Assembly: GCA_017405115.1 (NCBI GenBank)
Contig: JAFRBA010000043.1
Location: 1-64,000, forward strand
Direction of reading: 5' to 3'
Length of the DNA: 64,000 bases
Source of the DNA: Kiritimatiellia bacterium
GTDB lineage: Bacteria; Verrucomicrobiota; Kiritimatiellia; RFP12; UBA1067
The notes beneath the pieces were generated by a model, which did not search any database, had not been told where the DNA came from, and saw only the letters and a program-made list of their open reading frames with translations. Positions within the stretch are counted from its first letter, which is position 1, and each line of letters begins with the position of its first letter. Positions 24,873 to 37,565 of the stretch are shown one piece after another. A program made the translations under genes and the position numbers.

Positions 24873-27800
24873 ATGAAGAAGAGGATCACAGCCTGCGCCG
24901 CCGCGCTTGCCGCGGCGGCGGCTTTTGGAGACGTAGCCTGGACGAACGACATGGCGATACTGACGTTCGGCTGGAGCGGCGCGGTGAAGTCGCTCGTCGA
25001 GAGGGAGACGGGTCGCGAGCTCGTGAAGCCCGGGAGCTTCGTGTTCATCTCGGTCGGCGACAGGCTGCTGTACCCGAGCAAGTTCGAGAACGCCGGCGGC
25101 GACCTGTACCGGTGGACGTTCGCGACGAACGGCACGCTGACGATGAAGGCGCGGTCGTTCGGCCCCGGGTGGACGTACGAGGTGGCGGAGATGTCGGTGG
25201 CGAACGCGAAGCTCCTGTACCTCTCGTGGCTCAATCCGCTGCCTCGCAAATGGGTCAGCGGGCACCTCAACGGGTTCTCGGACGACTCGTCGGCAGTGGT
25301 GCTGCGCTCGTACCGCCCCGAGGTCGGCATGCACGTGCGGAACAAGGAGTCCGTCTTCCTCGACGTGGAGCGCCGGTTCGGGTTCGTCGGCTCGAAGGGC
25401 GGGATCGTGGCCGGCCCTCGCGGCAAGCTCGTCGGCGCGCTGCGGAAGATGGCGAAGGAGGGCGACGTGTTCCACACTTCGTGCTCCGGTCCGTGGGCGC
25501 TCGGCAACCCGCGCGCGAGAGGCTCGTACCTCTTCACGGAGATGTCGCCGGGGTCGTCGGATGACTGGATCGACCTTGCCGAGCGCGGCGGGTTCGACAC
25601 GATCCACTTCCACAACGCCGGCTCGCGCGGGCACTACTTCCCGACGTCTGTGCTGTATCCGAAAGGCTACGACGACGTGAGGCGCTGCGCCGACATGGTC
25701 CACGGCGCTGGAATGCGCGTCGGCCTGCACACCCTCACCGCGGGTATCAACCCGCGCGACCCATGGATAACGCCGGTCTGTCGTCCGGAGCTGATCGTGA
25801 CCTGCTGGCACACGCTGTCGCGTCCGCTCGGCGAGGACGACACGGAGATGTACGTGGAGGAGATGCCAGAGAAGAACCACGACACCTTCCACGCGTACGG
25901 CACGAACGGCAACACGTTCAGGTACGGGGGCGAGCTCATACAGTACGAGGGCATCCGCCGCGAGAAGCCCTATGCCTTCACCGGCGTGAAGCGCGGCGCG
26001 TGGAAGACGACGAAGCTCGGCACGATCCCCGCGGGCGAGAGGCTCGGCTACCTGCACCAGCGCTACGACGCGTTCTACCCCGAGCCGGGCTCGAAGCTGG
26101 CCGACGAGATGGGCGACCAGATCGCGAAGCTCTTCAAGTGCGGCAGCATGGACCTGATCTACTTCGACGGATCCGAGGGCGCCGCCGCCGGGCCCAACAG
26201 GCGCTACACGATCGACGCTCTGCGCCTCGGCTTCGCGAAGAAGCTCGGCCGCGACGTGCTGATAGAGGGCTCGTGCACGCAGGCGCCCGACTGCTGGTGG
26301 TACGTTTCGCGCTACGGCGCGTGGGACCACGCGCTCTGGGGCGCGAAGCTCTTCCAGGACCAGCACTCCCGCGACAAGGACAACATCCGCAAGGGTTCGC
26401 TCCTCGAGCCGCAGATGGGCTGGTGGAAGCCGCGCCAGGCCGACGGCACCGCGCGCGGGCACTTCCTCGACGAGATGGAGTACTTCGCCAAGCGCAACGC
26501 GGCGGACGACGCGGCGATGTCGCTGCAGGGAGTGGACCTGCGCCGCCAGCGCATAACGCCGTTCGCCGTCGTCTCGCAGCTGACGCTGCTCGGCTGGTAC
26601 GAGAGGTTCCGCCGCGCCCACGCCTTCACGCCGGAGGCGCTGGCGCTCTTCGACCTGCAGGGCGTGGACGCACGGCTCAGGCAGGGCGCGGACGGCAGGT
26701 GGACGGCGCGGCGCGTGGACATGACGAAGCGCCGCGTCACGAAGGTCGGCGACGGCAGCGAGACGTTCGAGGTGCAGGCGAAGGCGGACTGTCCGGCGGC
26801 GGTCCGCGTCGAGGCGCTCTACTGCGCGAAGCGCTCCGAGGAGGGCGTCGTCCTGATCTCGCCGGACCAGGAGCTGCAGGTCTCGGCCGCGGCGGAGCCG
26901 AAGATGGAGGCGTCGCTGTCGCGCGGCGACTCCGAGCACGGCAGGACGCTCGTGCTGACTGCGGCAAACCGCGGCGGCACGCTGCGCGGCAGCTGGGCGA
27001 AGTGGGGGTGGACGACGGAGATGCCGTACTTCAACGCGAAGGACTCGAAGTCGTTCGGGTTCTGGGTGAAGGGCGACGGCAAGGGCGAGACTCTCTGCCT
27101 GCAGCTCTGCAACAGCAGGGAGTACGGGCGCGGATACTCCGACCACTACGTGAAGATAGACTTCACGGGCTGGCGCTACGTAGAGGTCCTGCTGCGCGAG
27201 CGTGACGCGGCGCGAATCGAGGAGTTCGCCTGGCCGCATTCCAACATCCACAACATGCAGTACGTCGCCTCGGCCCTGCGTACCGAGCACGTGTGGGCGG
27301 CCAGCTTTCTCGTCAACGAGGTCCCAGTCGGCGGCTCCGCGACGGTCGAGGTCACGGCGGTCGTCGGCAGGCCCATCGAGAGGATCGCGACGAGCGGCAC
27401 CGCCGTCACGGTCAACGGCGTCCGCCACGAGATGCCGTTCGACCTGGAGTCCGGAGACTACGCCGAGCTTGACGGCGGCGTGTGGGTCAAGTACAGCGAG
27501 AAGGGCGTGCCCGTGAAGCGGGTGCCGGCGCAGACGGCCAGGCTACGCGCCGGGAAGAACACGGTGTCGTACTCCGGCACGGCGTCGTCGGGCGACGCGC
27601 GGGCGGAGGTGACGGTCGCGGCGCTCGGACCGCGCTTCGCCGCGACGAAGGACTTCGCGTCGCTTTCCGCAGACGAGAGGCGGCACCTCGCCTACGAGGC
27701 GGAGCCGCCAGTCAGGTACGCGCCGGAAGACGGCTTCGACGGCAAGGTGCCCGTGCTGGTGCGACCGGGCGAGAGGGCGTTCCTCGAGCTGCGCGTCACC

Positions 27801-28178
27801 GGCCCCGTCAAGAACCCGTCGCTATCCGTCAGGGACGGCACGAACCGCTCGTGGACGTTCCCCGTGGAGCTTGGCGCCGAAGACCGGCTGTTCTGCCGCG
27901 ACGGGCGCGTGTGGTACGTGCTGCGCCCGACAGGCTACGACTCGTCGAAGATGGTCGCGAGGGGCGTGCTGTCGGACCCGCTGCCGGTGCTGACGGAGTC
28001 CACGGGGCTGGTGGTCTCGTCCTCCGACCCCGCGTCCGCCGCGGCGCAGGTAGACGTGATCAAGCGCTATTCCGGCGGGAGCCGCCATCCGAACCTTGCG
28101 CGGAAGTACACGTTCGGGCAGGGGATGTCCGGCGAAGGGACGACGGAGGGGATTCTAAACTCGAACTGGGGGAAATGA
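24873..28178 (+). CDS. Large secreted probable glycosidase with YFDGSEG motif
   Basis: The ~1101-residue protein has a signal peptide (MKKRITACAAALAAAAAFGD), an N-terminal beta-sandwich and a TIM-barrel-like domain containing MDLIYFDGSEG. Asp432 and Glu435 of that motif are candidate catalytic residues. Long C-terminal beta domains probably bind carbohydrate. The barrel and the FRYGGELIQYEG.. segment are mirrored in the 28183 protein (FGGEFISYRG, MYFDGSEG), so the two are paralogues. GTG 24867 is a possible start, as it has better spacing to GAGG. The substrate is unknown; host glycans are inferred from context. Confidence 0.78.
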   Translation: MKKRITACAAALAAAAAFGDVAWTNDMAILTFGWSGAVKSLVERETGRELVKPGSFVFISVGDRLLYPSKFENAGGDLYRWTFATNGTLTMKARSFGPGWTYEVAEMSVANAKLLYLSWLNPLPRKWVSGHLNGFSDDSSAVVLRSYRPEVGMHVRNKESVFLDVERRFGFVGSKGGIVAGPRGKLVGALRKMAKEGDVFHTSCSGPWALGNPRARGSYLFTEMSPGSSDDWIDLAERGGFDTIHFHNAGSRGHYFPTSVLYPKGYDDVRRCADMVHGAGMRVGLHTLTAGINPRDPWITPVCRPELIVTCWHTLSRPLGEDDTEMYVEEMPEKNHDTFHAYGTNGNTFRYGGELIQYEGIRREKPYAFTGVKRGAWKTTKLGTIPAGERLGYLHQRYDAFYPEPGSKLADEMGDQIAKLFKCGSMDLIYFDGSEGAAAGPNRRYTIDALRLGFAKKLGRDVLIEGSCTQAPDCWWYVSRYGAWDHALWGAKLFQDQHSRDKDNIRKGSLLEPQMGWWKPRQADGTARGHFLDEMEYFAKRNAADDAAMSLQGVDLRRQRITPFAVVSQLTLLGWYERFRRAHAFTPEALALFDLQGVDARLRQGADGRWTARRVDMTKRRVTKVGDGSETFEVQAKADCPAAVRVEALYCAKRSEEGVVLISPDQELQVSAAAEPKMEASLSRGDSEHGRTLVLTAANRGGTLRGSWAKWGWTTEMPYFNAKDSKSFGFWVKGDGKGETLCLQLCNSREYGRGYSDHYVKIDFTGWRYVEVLLRERDAARIEEFAWPHSNIHNMQYVASALRTEHVWAASFLVNEVPVGGSATVEVTAVVGRPIERIATSGTAVTVNGVRHEMPFDLESGDYAELDGGVWVKYSEKGVPVKRVPAQTARLRAGKNTVSYSGTASSGDARAEVTVAALGPRFAATKDFASLSADERRHLAYEAEPPVRYAPEDGFDGKVPVLVRPGERAFLELRVTGPVKNPSLSVRDGTNRSWTFPVELGAEDRLFCRDGRVWYVLRPTGYDSSKMVARGVLSDPLPVLTESTGLVVSSSDPASAAAQVDVIKRYSGGSRHPNLARKYTFGQGMSGEGTTEGILNSNWGK

Positions 28179-28182
28179 CAAA

Positions 28183-30381
28183 ATGAAGAAGGTGTTTTCC
28201 GCATTGGCCGCCGCGGCCGCGATTGCAGCCGCGCACGGGGACGTCGTGCTCGAGAGCGGGCGCTTCAAGCTGACGGTCGGCGACGACGCGGCGGCGAAGT
28301 CGCTCGTGGTGAAGGAGACGGGAGAGGAGCTTCTCGACGCAGGCGAGGGGCTGCCGCTCTTCTCCGTCACGCAGGACCGCCCGTTCAACAACGAGATCAA
28401 GCTCGTGCATCCGAACAAGCGCACCACGTACAGGGCGAACAGGGTGCGCCGCGAGGGGAGCAGGCTGGTCGTCGGCTTCGAGCTCGTTTCCTACGAGGCG
28501 GAGATCGCGGTCAGCGAGCGGCCCGGGTACGTGCTCTTCGAGCTGAAGGACTTCAGGCTCGGGGCGGCCGGGGCGAACCACCTCACGATGACATATCCGC
28601 CGGTCGCGAGCCTGCGCATGCTCCAGCTGCCGGTGCGCGAGCGGAAGAGGTTCGGCGAGTGGATGAACGTCTGCTGGGACGACTCCGCCGCCGTCGCCGT
28701 GCTCGGGGCCGAGCCGTACACATGGATCGACGCCGAGAGGCGCGGCGGCTGCCGGATGCTCTTTGCCGACGCGTGCCGCGACCTGAAGCTGAGGGGCGCG
28801 AAGTGCGCGCTCGTCGCCGCGCCTACCGGCGCCTACCTCGACTGCGTCGACGAGTTCGAGCGTGACCTCGGGCTGCCGCTGGGCGTCGCCAGCAGGAGGT
28901 CTGCGGCGATCAATCGGTCGATGTACTGGTCGGGGAGCGTGACGCCGGAGAACATCGACAGCCACCTGGAGATCGTCCGCCGCGGCGGCTTCAGGATGAT
29001 GCTGCTCTACTTCACCGGCGTGTTCGCGATACCCAAGGGCTCCGTGGGCTACGGCTGCATAGGAGACTACGACCTCCACCCGGCGTACACGAACGGCTAC
29101 GAGTCCCTGAGGGAGATGCTCGCCAAGATAAAGGCTGCGGGCGTCACGCCGGGCCTCCACGTGCTGCACACCTTCGCCGGCTACTCCTCGTCGCTCGTTC
29201 GTCCCGTCGCCGACCCGCGGCTCAACCTGAAGAGGCACTTCACGCTGGCGAAGCCGCTCGGGAAGGGCGCGGAGGACGTGCTGGTGTTCGAGGATCCGTC
29301 TAACTGCCCTACGAACGACCGCAGCCGCATACTCGCGTTCGGCGGCGAGTTCATCTCCTACAGGGGCTTCACGACCGAGCGGCCGTACAGGTTCACCGGA
29401 ATCGAACGCGGCATCCACGGCACCACAGTGGTGGAGCACCCGCGCGGGCAGATCGGCGGGATTCTCGACGTCTGCGAATTCGGCGGCACGAGCTGCTACA
29501 TCAACCAGGACACCGACCTGCAGGACGAGATCGCGGAAAAGATCGCCAAAGCGTACGACTGCGGCTTTGAGTTCATGTACTTCGACGGTTCGGAGGGCGT
29601 GAGCGTCCCGCAGGGAATCCACGTGGCCAACGCGCAGTACCGCGTGTGGAGGAAGCTCCGCAAGAAGCCGCTCTTCACTGAGGGCGCGGCGAAGTCTCAC
29701 TTCGGCTGGCACCACCTGAGCGGCGCGAACGCGTTCGACGTGTTCCCGCCGGAGACGTTCAAGGCGATGATCGTCCGCTGGCCGCTTTACGAGGCGCCGC
29801 TAATGCGGGCGGACTTCAGCCGCCTGAACTTCGGCTGGTGGGGCGTCAGCCTGCCCGGGACCAAGCTCCGCGACGGCACGGCGACCATCGGCACGCAGCC
29901 CGACATGTGGGAGTTCGGCACGTCCCGCGCGGCCGCGTGGGACTGCCCGGTGACCGTCCAGATGTATCCGTCGGTCATTGCGCGCCACCCGCGGCGCGAG
30001 GACCTGCTTGAAGTCATCCGCCGCTGGGAGGACGTGCGGGAGAGGAACTGGCTGACGCCCGCCCAGAAGGAGGCTCTCAAGTCGCCCAGCCGCCAGCACC
30101 ACCTCTACCTGAACGAGAAGGGCGAGTTCGAGCTCCACGAGATCGAGATGCTCGTGCCGGAGACGGCGTCCGGGCTGCGCGCGTTCATGTTCGAGCGCGG
30201 CGGACGGCGGGTCGTCGCCTACTGGCACACCTCCGGCGAGGGCGACTTCACGCTGGCGCTGGGTCCTGGCGGAGCGCCCGTCACCCTGCACGCCGCGGGC
30301 ATCGCCTACTACGAGACCGACCTGCCCGCAGAGGCGGTGCGTTCTGCGTTCGTCGGCACGGCGGGGAAAGCCGGGCTATGA
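28183..30381 (+). CDS. Secreted probable glycosidase, paralogue of 24873
   Basis: The 732-residue protein has a signal peptide (MKKVFSALAAAAAIAAAHGD), a beta-sandwich (ESGRFKLTVGDDAAAKSLVV) and a barrel with EFMYFDGSEG. Asp468 and Glu471 match Asp432 and Glu435 of the preceding enzyme. It lacks the long C-terminal beta domains of its paralogue. It follows the 24873 gene by four bases and overlaps the GH110-GH2 gene by ATGA, so it is part of one tightly coupled operon. The fold and role are inferred; I do not recognise the CAZy family. Confidence 0.78.
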   Translation: MKKVFSALAAAAAIAAAHGDVVLESGRFKLTVGDDAAAKSLVVKETGEELLDAGEGLPLFSVTQDRPFNNEIKLVHPNKRTTYRANRVRREGSRLVVGFELVSYEAEIAVSERPGYVLFELKDFRLGAAGANHLTMTYPPVASLRMLQLPVRERKRFGEWMNVCWDDSAAVAVLGAEPYTWIDAERRGGCRMLFADACRDLKLRGAKCALVAAPTGAYLDCVDEFERDLGLPLGVASRRSAAINRSMYWSGSVTPENIDSHLEIVRRGGFRMMLLYFTGVFAIPKGSVGYGCIGDYDLHPAYTNGYESLREMLAKIKAAGVTPGLHVLHTFAGYSSSLVRPVADPRLNLKRHFTLAKPLGKGAEDVLVFEDPSNCPTNDRSRILAFGGEFISYRGFTTERPYRFTGIERGIHGTTVVEHPRGQIGGILDVCEFGGTSCYINQDTDLQDEIAEKIAKAYDCGFEFMYFDGSEGVSVPQGIHVANAQYRVWRKLRKKPLFTEGAAKSHFGWHHLSGANAFDVFPPETFKAMIVRWPLYEAPLMRADFSRLNFGWWGVSLPGTKLRDGTATIGTQPDMWEFGTSRAAAWDCPVTVQMYPSVIARHPRREDLLEVIRRWEDVRERNWLTPAQKEALKSPSRQHHLYLNEKGEFELHEIEMLVPETASGLRAFMFERGGRRVVAYWHTSGEGDFTLALGPGGAPVTLHAAGIAYYETDLPAEAVRSAFVGTAGKAGL

Positions 30382-33300
30382 GGCTTGTTCCGAAAGTTCT
30401 CGCCGCGGTCCTGGCCGCGGCGGCCTCCGTCCAGGCGACGGGGGGAGAGCCCGGATCGCCGCGGTCCAGGCAGGACGCGCTGATCCGCGTCGGCGACGCC
30501 GACCCGTCGGCGTCTTTCCGTGCCGCCGTCTCCAGACTGGCCGGGACCGGCGGGACGGTGCGCTTCGAGCCCGGCGAGTACCGGATTCCGGCGACGGCCG
30601 GCGTGGACATGAAGTTCTACATATCGAACCACGACCAGAGCGAGTCGCACCGCGTGGTGTTCCCGGTGGTCGGGGCGACCAACGTCGTCGTCGAGGCCGA
30701 GGGCGCGCTGTTCGTGTTCGACGGCAAGCCGATCCCGTTTGTCCTGATGGACAGCCGCAACGTCACTCTTCGCGGCTTCGCGATCGACTCGTCGGTGCCG
30801 TTCATGCCGGAGTTCAGGATAACCGGCTTTACCGAGAAGGGGACGCTCGTGCGCGTGGACCCTGCGAAGAGCCCGTACAGGATAGTCGACGGCCGCATCC
30901 GCTTCCGCGGGGCGGACTGGGAGTTCGAGGCGACGCACGCGAAGCTCTTCGACGGCGAGACCCGCGAACTCGTGGAGCGCTCGGGCGACGTGTTCTACAG
31001 GGGGGACGCCCGCGAACTGGCGCCCGGTGAGCTCGAGCTGAAGTACGACTTCTCCAAGAGGGGGAGGGGCGCGAAGGTCGGCGACGTGGTCGTGCTGAGG
31101 CCGGGCGTCAGGCCGTGCCCGGCGATCGTGGTGTACCGCTGCGAGGACGCGCTGCTGGAGGACGTCGCCGTGCATTCGTCGCTCGGCATGGCGCTTCTGG
31201 CGCAGCGCAGCCGCAACGTCTCCTGGCGGGGCTCCGGCGGCGCGGAGTCGCGCCGGTCCGGCGTGTTCCCGAGGGCGGCCACGGGCCGCTACGCGTCGGC
31301 CCACGCCGACGCCACGCACTTCTCGAACGTCGCGGGCGAGGCGCTCGTCGAGAACTGCCTGTTCGAGGGCATGATGGACGACGCGATGAACGTGCACTCG
31401 ACGTGCCTCTTCGTGACGAACGTGGTCTCGTCGACGCGCATACGCTGCCGGTACATGCATCCGCAGGCGGTGGGTTTCGAGGTGTTCGCCCCCGGCGAGC
31501 GCCTGCGCTTCATCGACGGCGACACGCTCGAGACGGGCGCGGAGACCACGGTCGTCGCCGTGGAGCGGCACGGCGCCGAGGAGGTGACGCTGACGCTCCG
31601 CGACCCGCTGCCGGACGGCGTGGGCGCGGGCGACGCCGTGGAGAACGCCGACTGGCAGTGCGCCGCCACGTTCCGCGGGAACGTCGTGCGGTTCAACCGC
31701 GCGAGGGGCACGCTCTTCACGACGCCGAAGCCGGTCCTCGTCGAGTCGAACCTCTTCGACCGCGTGAGCGGCACCGCCGTGCTTCTCGCGGGCGACGCGC
31801 ACTACTGGTTCGAGTCCGGCGCGTGCAGCGACGTGCTGATACGCGGCAACGCCTTCCGCAACTGCCTTACCGCGTACGGCAGCCACGGCCACAGCTTCGG
31901 CGTCATATCCATATGCCCGGAGGTCCACGACATAGCGGCCCAGCGACGCCGCTACCACGGGAACATACGCATCGAGGACAACACGTTCGAGACGTTCGAC
32001 GTTCCGCTCCTGTACGCGTTCTCGGTCGACGGCCTCGCCTGGCGCGGGAACCGGGTGGTCAGGAACGGCTTCTACAGGGGGCTGGGGAAGCCGCCGTTCA
32101 TCGTGGAGGCGAGCAGCAACGTCAGCATCGAGAAGTCGGGCAGGACGGTCACGTCGCTTTCCGGCGGCGGTTGGACGCTTGACGGCGAGCCAGTCTCCGT
32201 GCCGCACACGTGGAACGCCGTGGACGGCGCCGACGGCGGCGAGAACCCGAAGGGGACCTTCACGTCGTGCCGCGCCACGTCGTACGTGCGCAAGGCGGCG
32301 ACCTACCGGCGCGCACTGCCAGACCCGACGCCAGGCAAGCGCCAGTTCGTGAAGTGCGAGGGCGTCTCGATCAAGGCGACGGTGCGCGTGAACGGACGCG
32401 AGGTCGGGCGGCACCGCGGCGCGTTCACGGCGTTCTGCTTCGAGGTGACGGACTTCCTCAAGCCGTCCGGAAACGTGCTGGAGATCGAGGCGGACAACAG
32501 GCTCGACGAGTGCGTGCCGCCCATCGTGGGCGACTTCACGATGTACGGGGGCGTGTACCGCGACGTCTTGTTCGTGGAGACCGACCCCGTCTGCATCGAC
32601 CTGGTGACGGACGGTGCGGACGGCGTGGTGGTTGAGGCCGACGCGAACACGGGGGAGGTTGTGTCGCACGTGAGCGTCCTGGGCGGAACGAACGAGACGC
32701 ATCGCTTCAGCGTCCCGTCGCCGCAGCTGTGGTCGCCGGAGAGCCCGAACATGTACGAGGCGACGGTGAAGGTCGCGCAGAAGGGGTCGGTCGACGAGGT
32801 GGTGGTGCCGTTCGGCTTCCGCACGGTCAGGTTCGACGACACGGGCTTCTACCTGAACGGCAGGCGGCGGAAGTTCCGCGGCGCCTGCCGCCACCAGGAC
32901 CGCGAGGGCAAGGGCTGGGCCGTGTCCCGCCAGGACGAGCGGGACGACGTGCGCATGATGAAGGCGATGGGCTGCGACGCGGTGCGCACCTCGCACTATC
33001 CGCAGAGCCGCGGCTTCCTGGACGACTGCGACCGCGAGGGCCTCATGGTATGGAGCGAGACCGCCCTCGTCAACGAGGTGACGTTCGCCGAGCCGTTCCG
33101 CGAGAGCATGCTGGCGCAGGCGCGGGAGATGATCGCGCAGCGGCGCAACCACCCCTCCATAGTCGTCTGGGGGCTGTTCAACGAAATATACAGCGGCTCT
33201 AAGCACAAGCCCGGCACCATAGAGGTCTACCTGAGGGAGCTGAGGGACATGATGCACGCGATGGATCCGTCGCGGAAGGTCGTGTGCGCGTCGAACCAGT

Positions 33301-34010
33301 ACGGCCGGCGCGAGCTCAGCCAGGTTCCGGACTTCTGCGCGTTCAACGTCTACCCGGGCTGGTACGACTTCCGCCCGTGGTACTGGCGCAGCCTGGACCG
33401 TGACGGCACGATGATGGAGGGGCTGCTGGAGATGCTGATGGAGACGAATCGCCTCGCGAGCGTCGGGATCGGCGAGTACGGGGCTGGCGGGAGCGTGAAG
33501 CGCCACTCCGACCCGTTCGCGCAGACGACGTACGCGGACCGCGACGACTCGGAGGAGTACCAGGCGTTCTTCCACTATTCGAACTACCGCGCCATCCGCG
33601 ACTGCGACAGGGTGTGGGGTTCGTTCATCTGGCAGATGTTCGACTCCGGGGCGGACCTGCAGCGGGAGCCGGGGCGCCCCGGGTGCAACACGAAGGGGCT
33701 CGTCGAGTTCGACCACAAGACGCCGAAGGACGCGTTCTTCTTCTACAAGGCGAACTGGAACCCGGAGCCGATGTTGCATCTCGTCGGGGCGAGGCGCACG
33801 CAGACGACCAACGCGGTGAACTCGATGTTCGCGTTCTGCAACGCGGGCCCCGTGACGCTCAGGGTGAACGGCGCCGTGGTTGGCGAGAAGTCGCCGGACG
33901 ACCGCAAGGCGGTCATATGGGACGGCGTGCGGCTCCGCCCCGGCGAGAACGCGATAGAGGTCTCCTCGGGCGGCCTGCGCGAATCCTGCAGGCTGGTTCT
34001 TAAGCCATAG
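30378..34010 (+). CDS. GH110 alpha-1,3-galactosidase fused to GH2 beta-galactosidase
   Basis: The 1210-residue secreted protein has a signal peptide (1-21). A right-handed beta-helix at about 30-600 has GH110 landmarks: HADATHFSNVAGEALVENC, FEGMMDDAMNVHSTCLF, RGTLFTTPKPVLVESNLF and HYWFESGACSDVLIRGN. A complete GH2 enzyme at about 605-1210 follows, with a jelly roll (VRVNGREVGRHRGAF), Ig-like domain and barrel: acid/base Glu936 in WGLFNEIYSG, nucleophile Glu1033 in GIGEYG. GH110 removes alpha-1,3-galactose from blood-group B or linear alpha-Gal structures. The GH2 half would then remove the exposed beta-galactose. The fusion is one uninterrupted frame. I did not assign GH110 catalytic residues. 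Confidence 0.85.
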   Translation: MRLVPKVLAAVLAAAASVQATGGEPGSPRSRQDALIRVGDADPSASFRAAVSRLAGTGGTVRFEPGEYRIPATAGVDMKFYISNHDQSESHRVVFPVVGATNVVVEAEGALFVFDGKPIPFVLMDSRNVTLRGFAIDSSVPFMPEFRITGFTEKGTLVRVDPAKSPYRIVDGRIRFRGADWEFEATHAKLFDGETRELVERSGDVFYRGDARELAPGELELKYDFSKRGRGAKVGDVVVLRPGVRPCPAIVVYRCEDALLEDVAVHSSLGMALLAQRSRNVSWRGSGGAESRRSGVFPRAATGRYASAHADATHFSNVAGEALVENCLFEGMMDDAMNVHSTCLFVTNVVSSTRIRCRYMHPQAVGFEVFAPGERLRFIDGDTLETGAETTVVAVERHGAEEVTLTLRDPLPDGVGAGDAVENADWQCAATFRGNVVRFNRARGTLFTTPKPVLVESNLFDRVSGTAVLLAGDAHYWFESGACSDVLIRGNAFRNCLTAYGSHGHSFGVISICPEVHDIAAQRRRYHGNIRIEDNTFETFDVPLLYAFSVDGLAWRGNRVVRNGFYRGLGKPPFIVEASSNVSIEKSGRTVTSLSGGGWTLDGEPVSVPHTWNAVDGADGGENPKGTFTSCRATSYVRKAATYRRALPDPTPGKRQFVKCEGVSIKATVRVNGREVGRHRGAFTAFCFEVTDFLKPSGNVLEIEADNRLDECVPPIVGDFTMYGGVYRDVLFVETDPVCIDLVTDGADGVVVEADANTGEVVSHVSVLGGTNETHRFSVPSPQLWSPESPNMYEATVKVAQKGSVDEVVVPFGFRTVRFDDTGFYLNGRRRKFRGACRHQDREGKGWAVSRQDERDDVRMMKAMGCDAVRTSHYPQSRGFLDDCDREGLMVWSETALVNEVTFAEPFRESMLAQAREMIAQRRNHPSIVVWGLFNEIYSGSKHKPGTIEVYLRELRDMMHAMDPSRKVVCASNQYGRRELSQVPDFCAFNVYPGWYDFRPWYWRSLDRDGTMMEGLLEMLMETNRLASVGIGEYGAGGSVKRHSDPFAQTTYADRDDSEEYQAFFHYSNYRAIRDCDRVWGSFIWQMFDSGADLQREPGRPGCNTKGLVEFDHKTPKDAFFFYKANWNPEPMLHLVGARRTQTTNAVNSMFAFCNAGPVTLRVNGAVVGEKSPDDRKAVIWDGVRLRPGENAIEVSSGGLRESCRLVLKP

Positions 34011-36917
<2,907 letters not shown>

Positions 36918-36920
36918 GCC

Positions 36921-37535
36921 ATGGCGACGCTGAAGCTCGGCGTGTTGGGTTCGGGCGCGGGCTCGAACATGCAGTCGATCGTGGACGCGATCGCGGCGAG
37001 TACGCTCGACGCGGAGGTTCGGCTCGTCCTGGCGGACGTCCCGGACGCGAAGATCCTCGACCGCGCGAGGCGCCACTCGATCCCGTGCCGGTTCCTCGAC
37101 TGCTCTCCATGGAAGACGAAGCTCGAGGGCGCGGCGGAGGACGAGTGCATCCGGCTCCTCCGCGAGGCGGGCGTGGACACCGTGGTGCTTGCGGGCTTCA
37201 TGCGCATCGTGAAGCCCGGGCTCCTCGCGGCTTTTCCGAACAGGGTGGTCAACATCCACCCCGCCCTGCTGCCGGCGTTCCCGGGCGTGCACAGCTGGGC
37301 GCAGGCCCTCGACTACGGCTGCAAGGTGGCGGGGGTCACGGTACACTTCGTGGATGCCGGAACCGACACCGGGCCGATACTTGTGCAGCGCGCGGTGCCG
37401 GTCATGGAGGACGACACCCCCGAGACGCTGCACGCGCGCATCCAGGTCCAGGAGCACATCGCCTACCCCGAGGCTCTGCGGATCATCGCGTCGGGCGCCT
37501 ACGAGATCGACGGTCGCCGCGTCCGGATCGGCTGA
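36921..37535 (+). CDS. purN: Phosphoribosylglycinamide formyltransferase
   Basis: The 204-residue protein has the PurN signatures: GVLGSGAGSNMQSI at the N-terminus, VLAGFMRI, the catalytic NIHPALLPAFPG (Asn-His) and FVDAGTDTGPI with the catalytic Asp. It transfers a formyl group from 10-formyl-tetrahydrofolate to GAR in purine synthesis. It is a housekeeping gene following the GH2 gene by 3 bases. There is no strong ribosome-binding site, which suggests coupling or recent rearrangement. Confidence 0.93.
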   Translation: MATLKLGVLGSGAGSNMQSIVDAIAASTLDAEVRLVLADVPDAKILDRARRHSIPCRFLDCSPWKTKLEGAAEDECIRLLREAGVDTVVLAGFMRIVKPGLLAAFPNRVVNIHPALLPAFPGVHSWAQALDYGCKVAGVTVHFVDAGTDTGPILVQRAVPVMEDDTPETLHARIQVQEHIAYPEALRIIASGAYEIDGRRVRIG

Positions 37536-37565
37536 TATCTTCGGGAGAGAGGAGGGCAGACAAAG

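Noticed and set aside
24462..27428. Long minus-strand open frame of nearly 1000 codons
   Set aside because: It is antisense to the 24873 glycosidase and arises from the high GC third position. It has Ala/Arg/Val-rich low-complexity composition, no ribosome-binding site and no recognisable motif.
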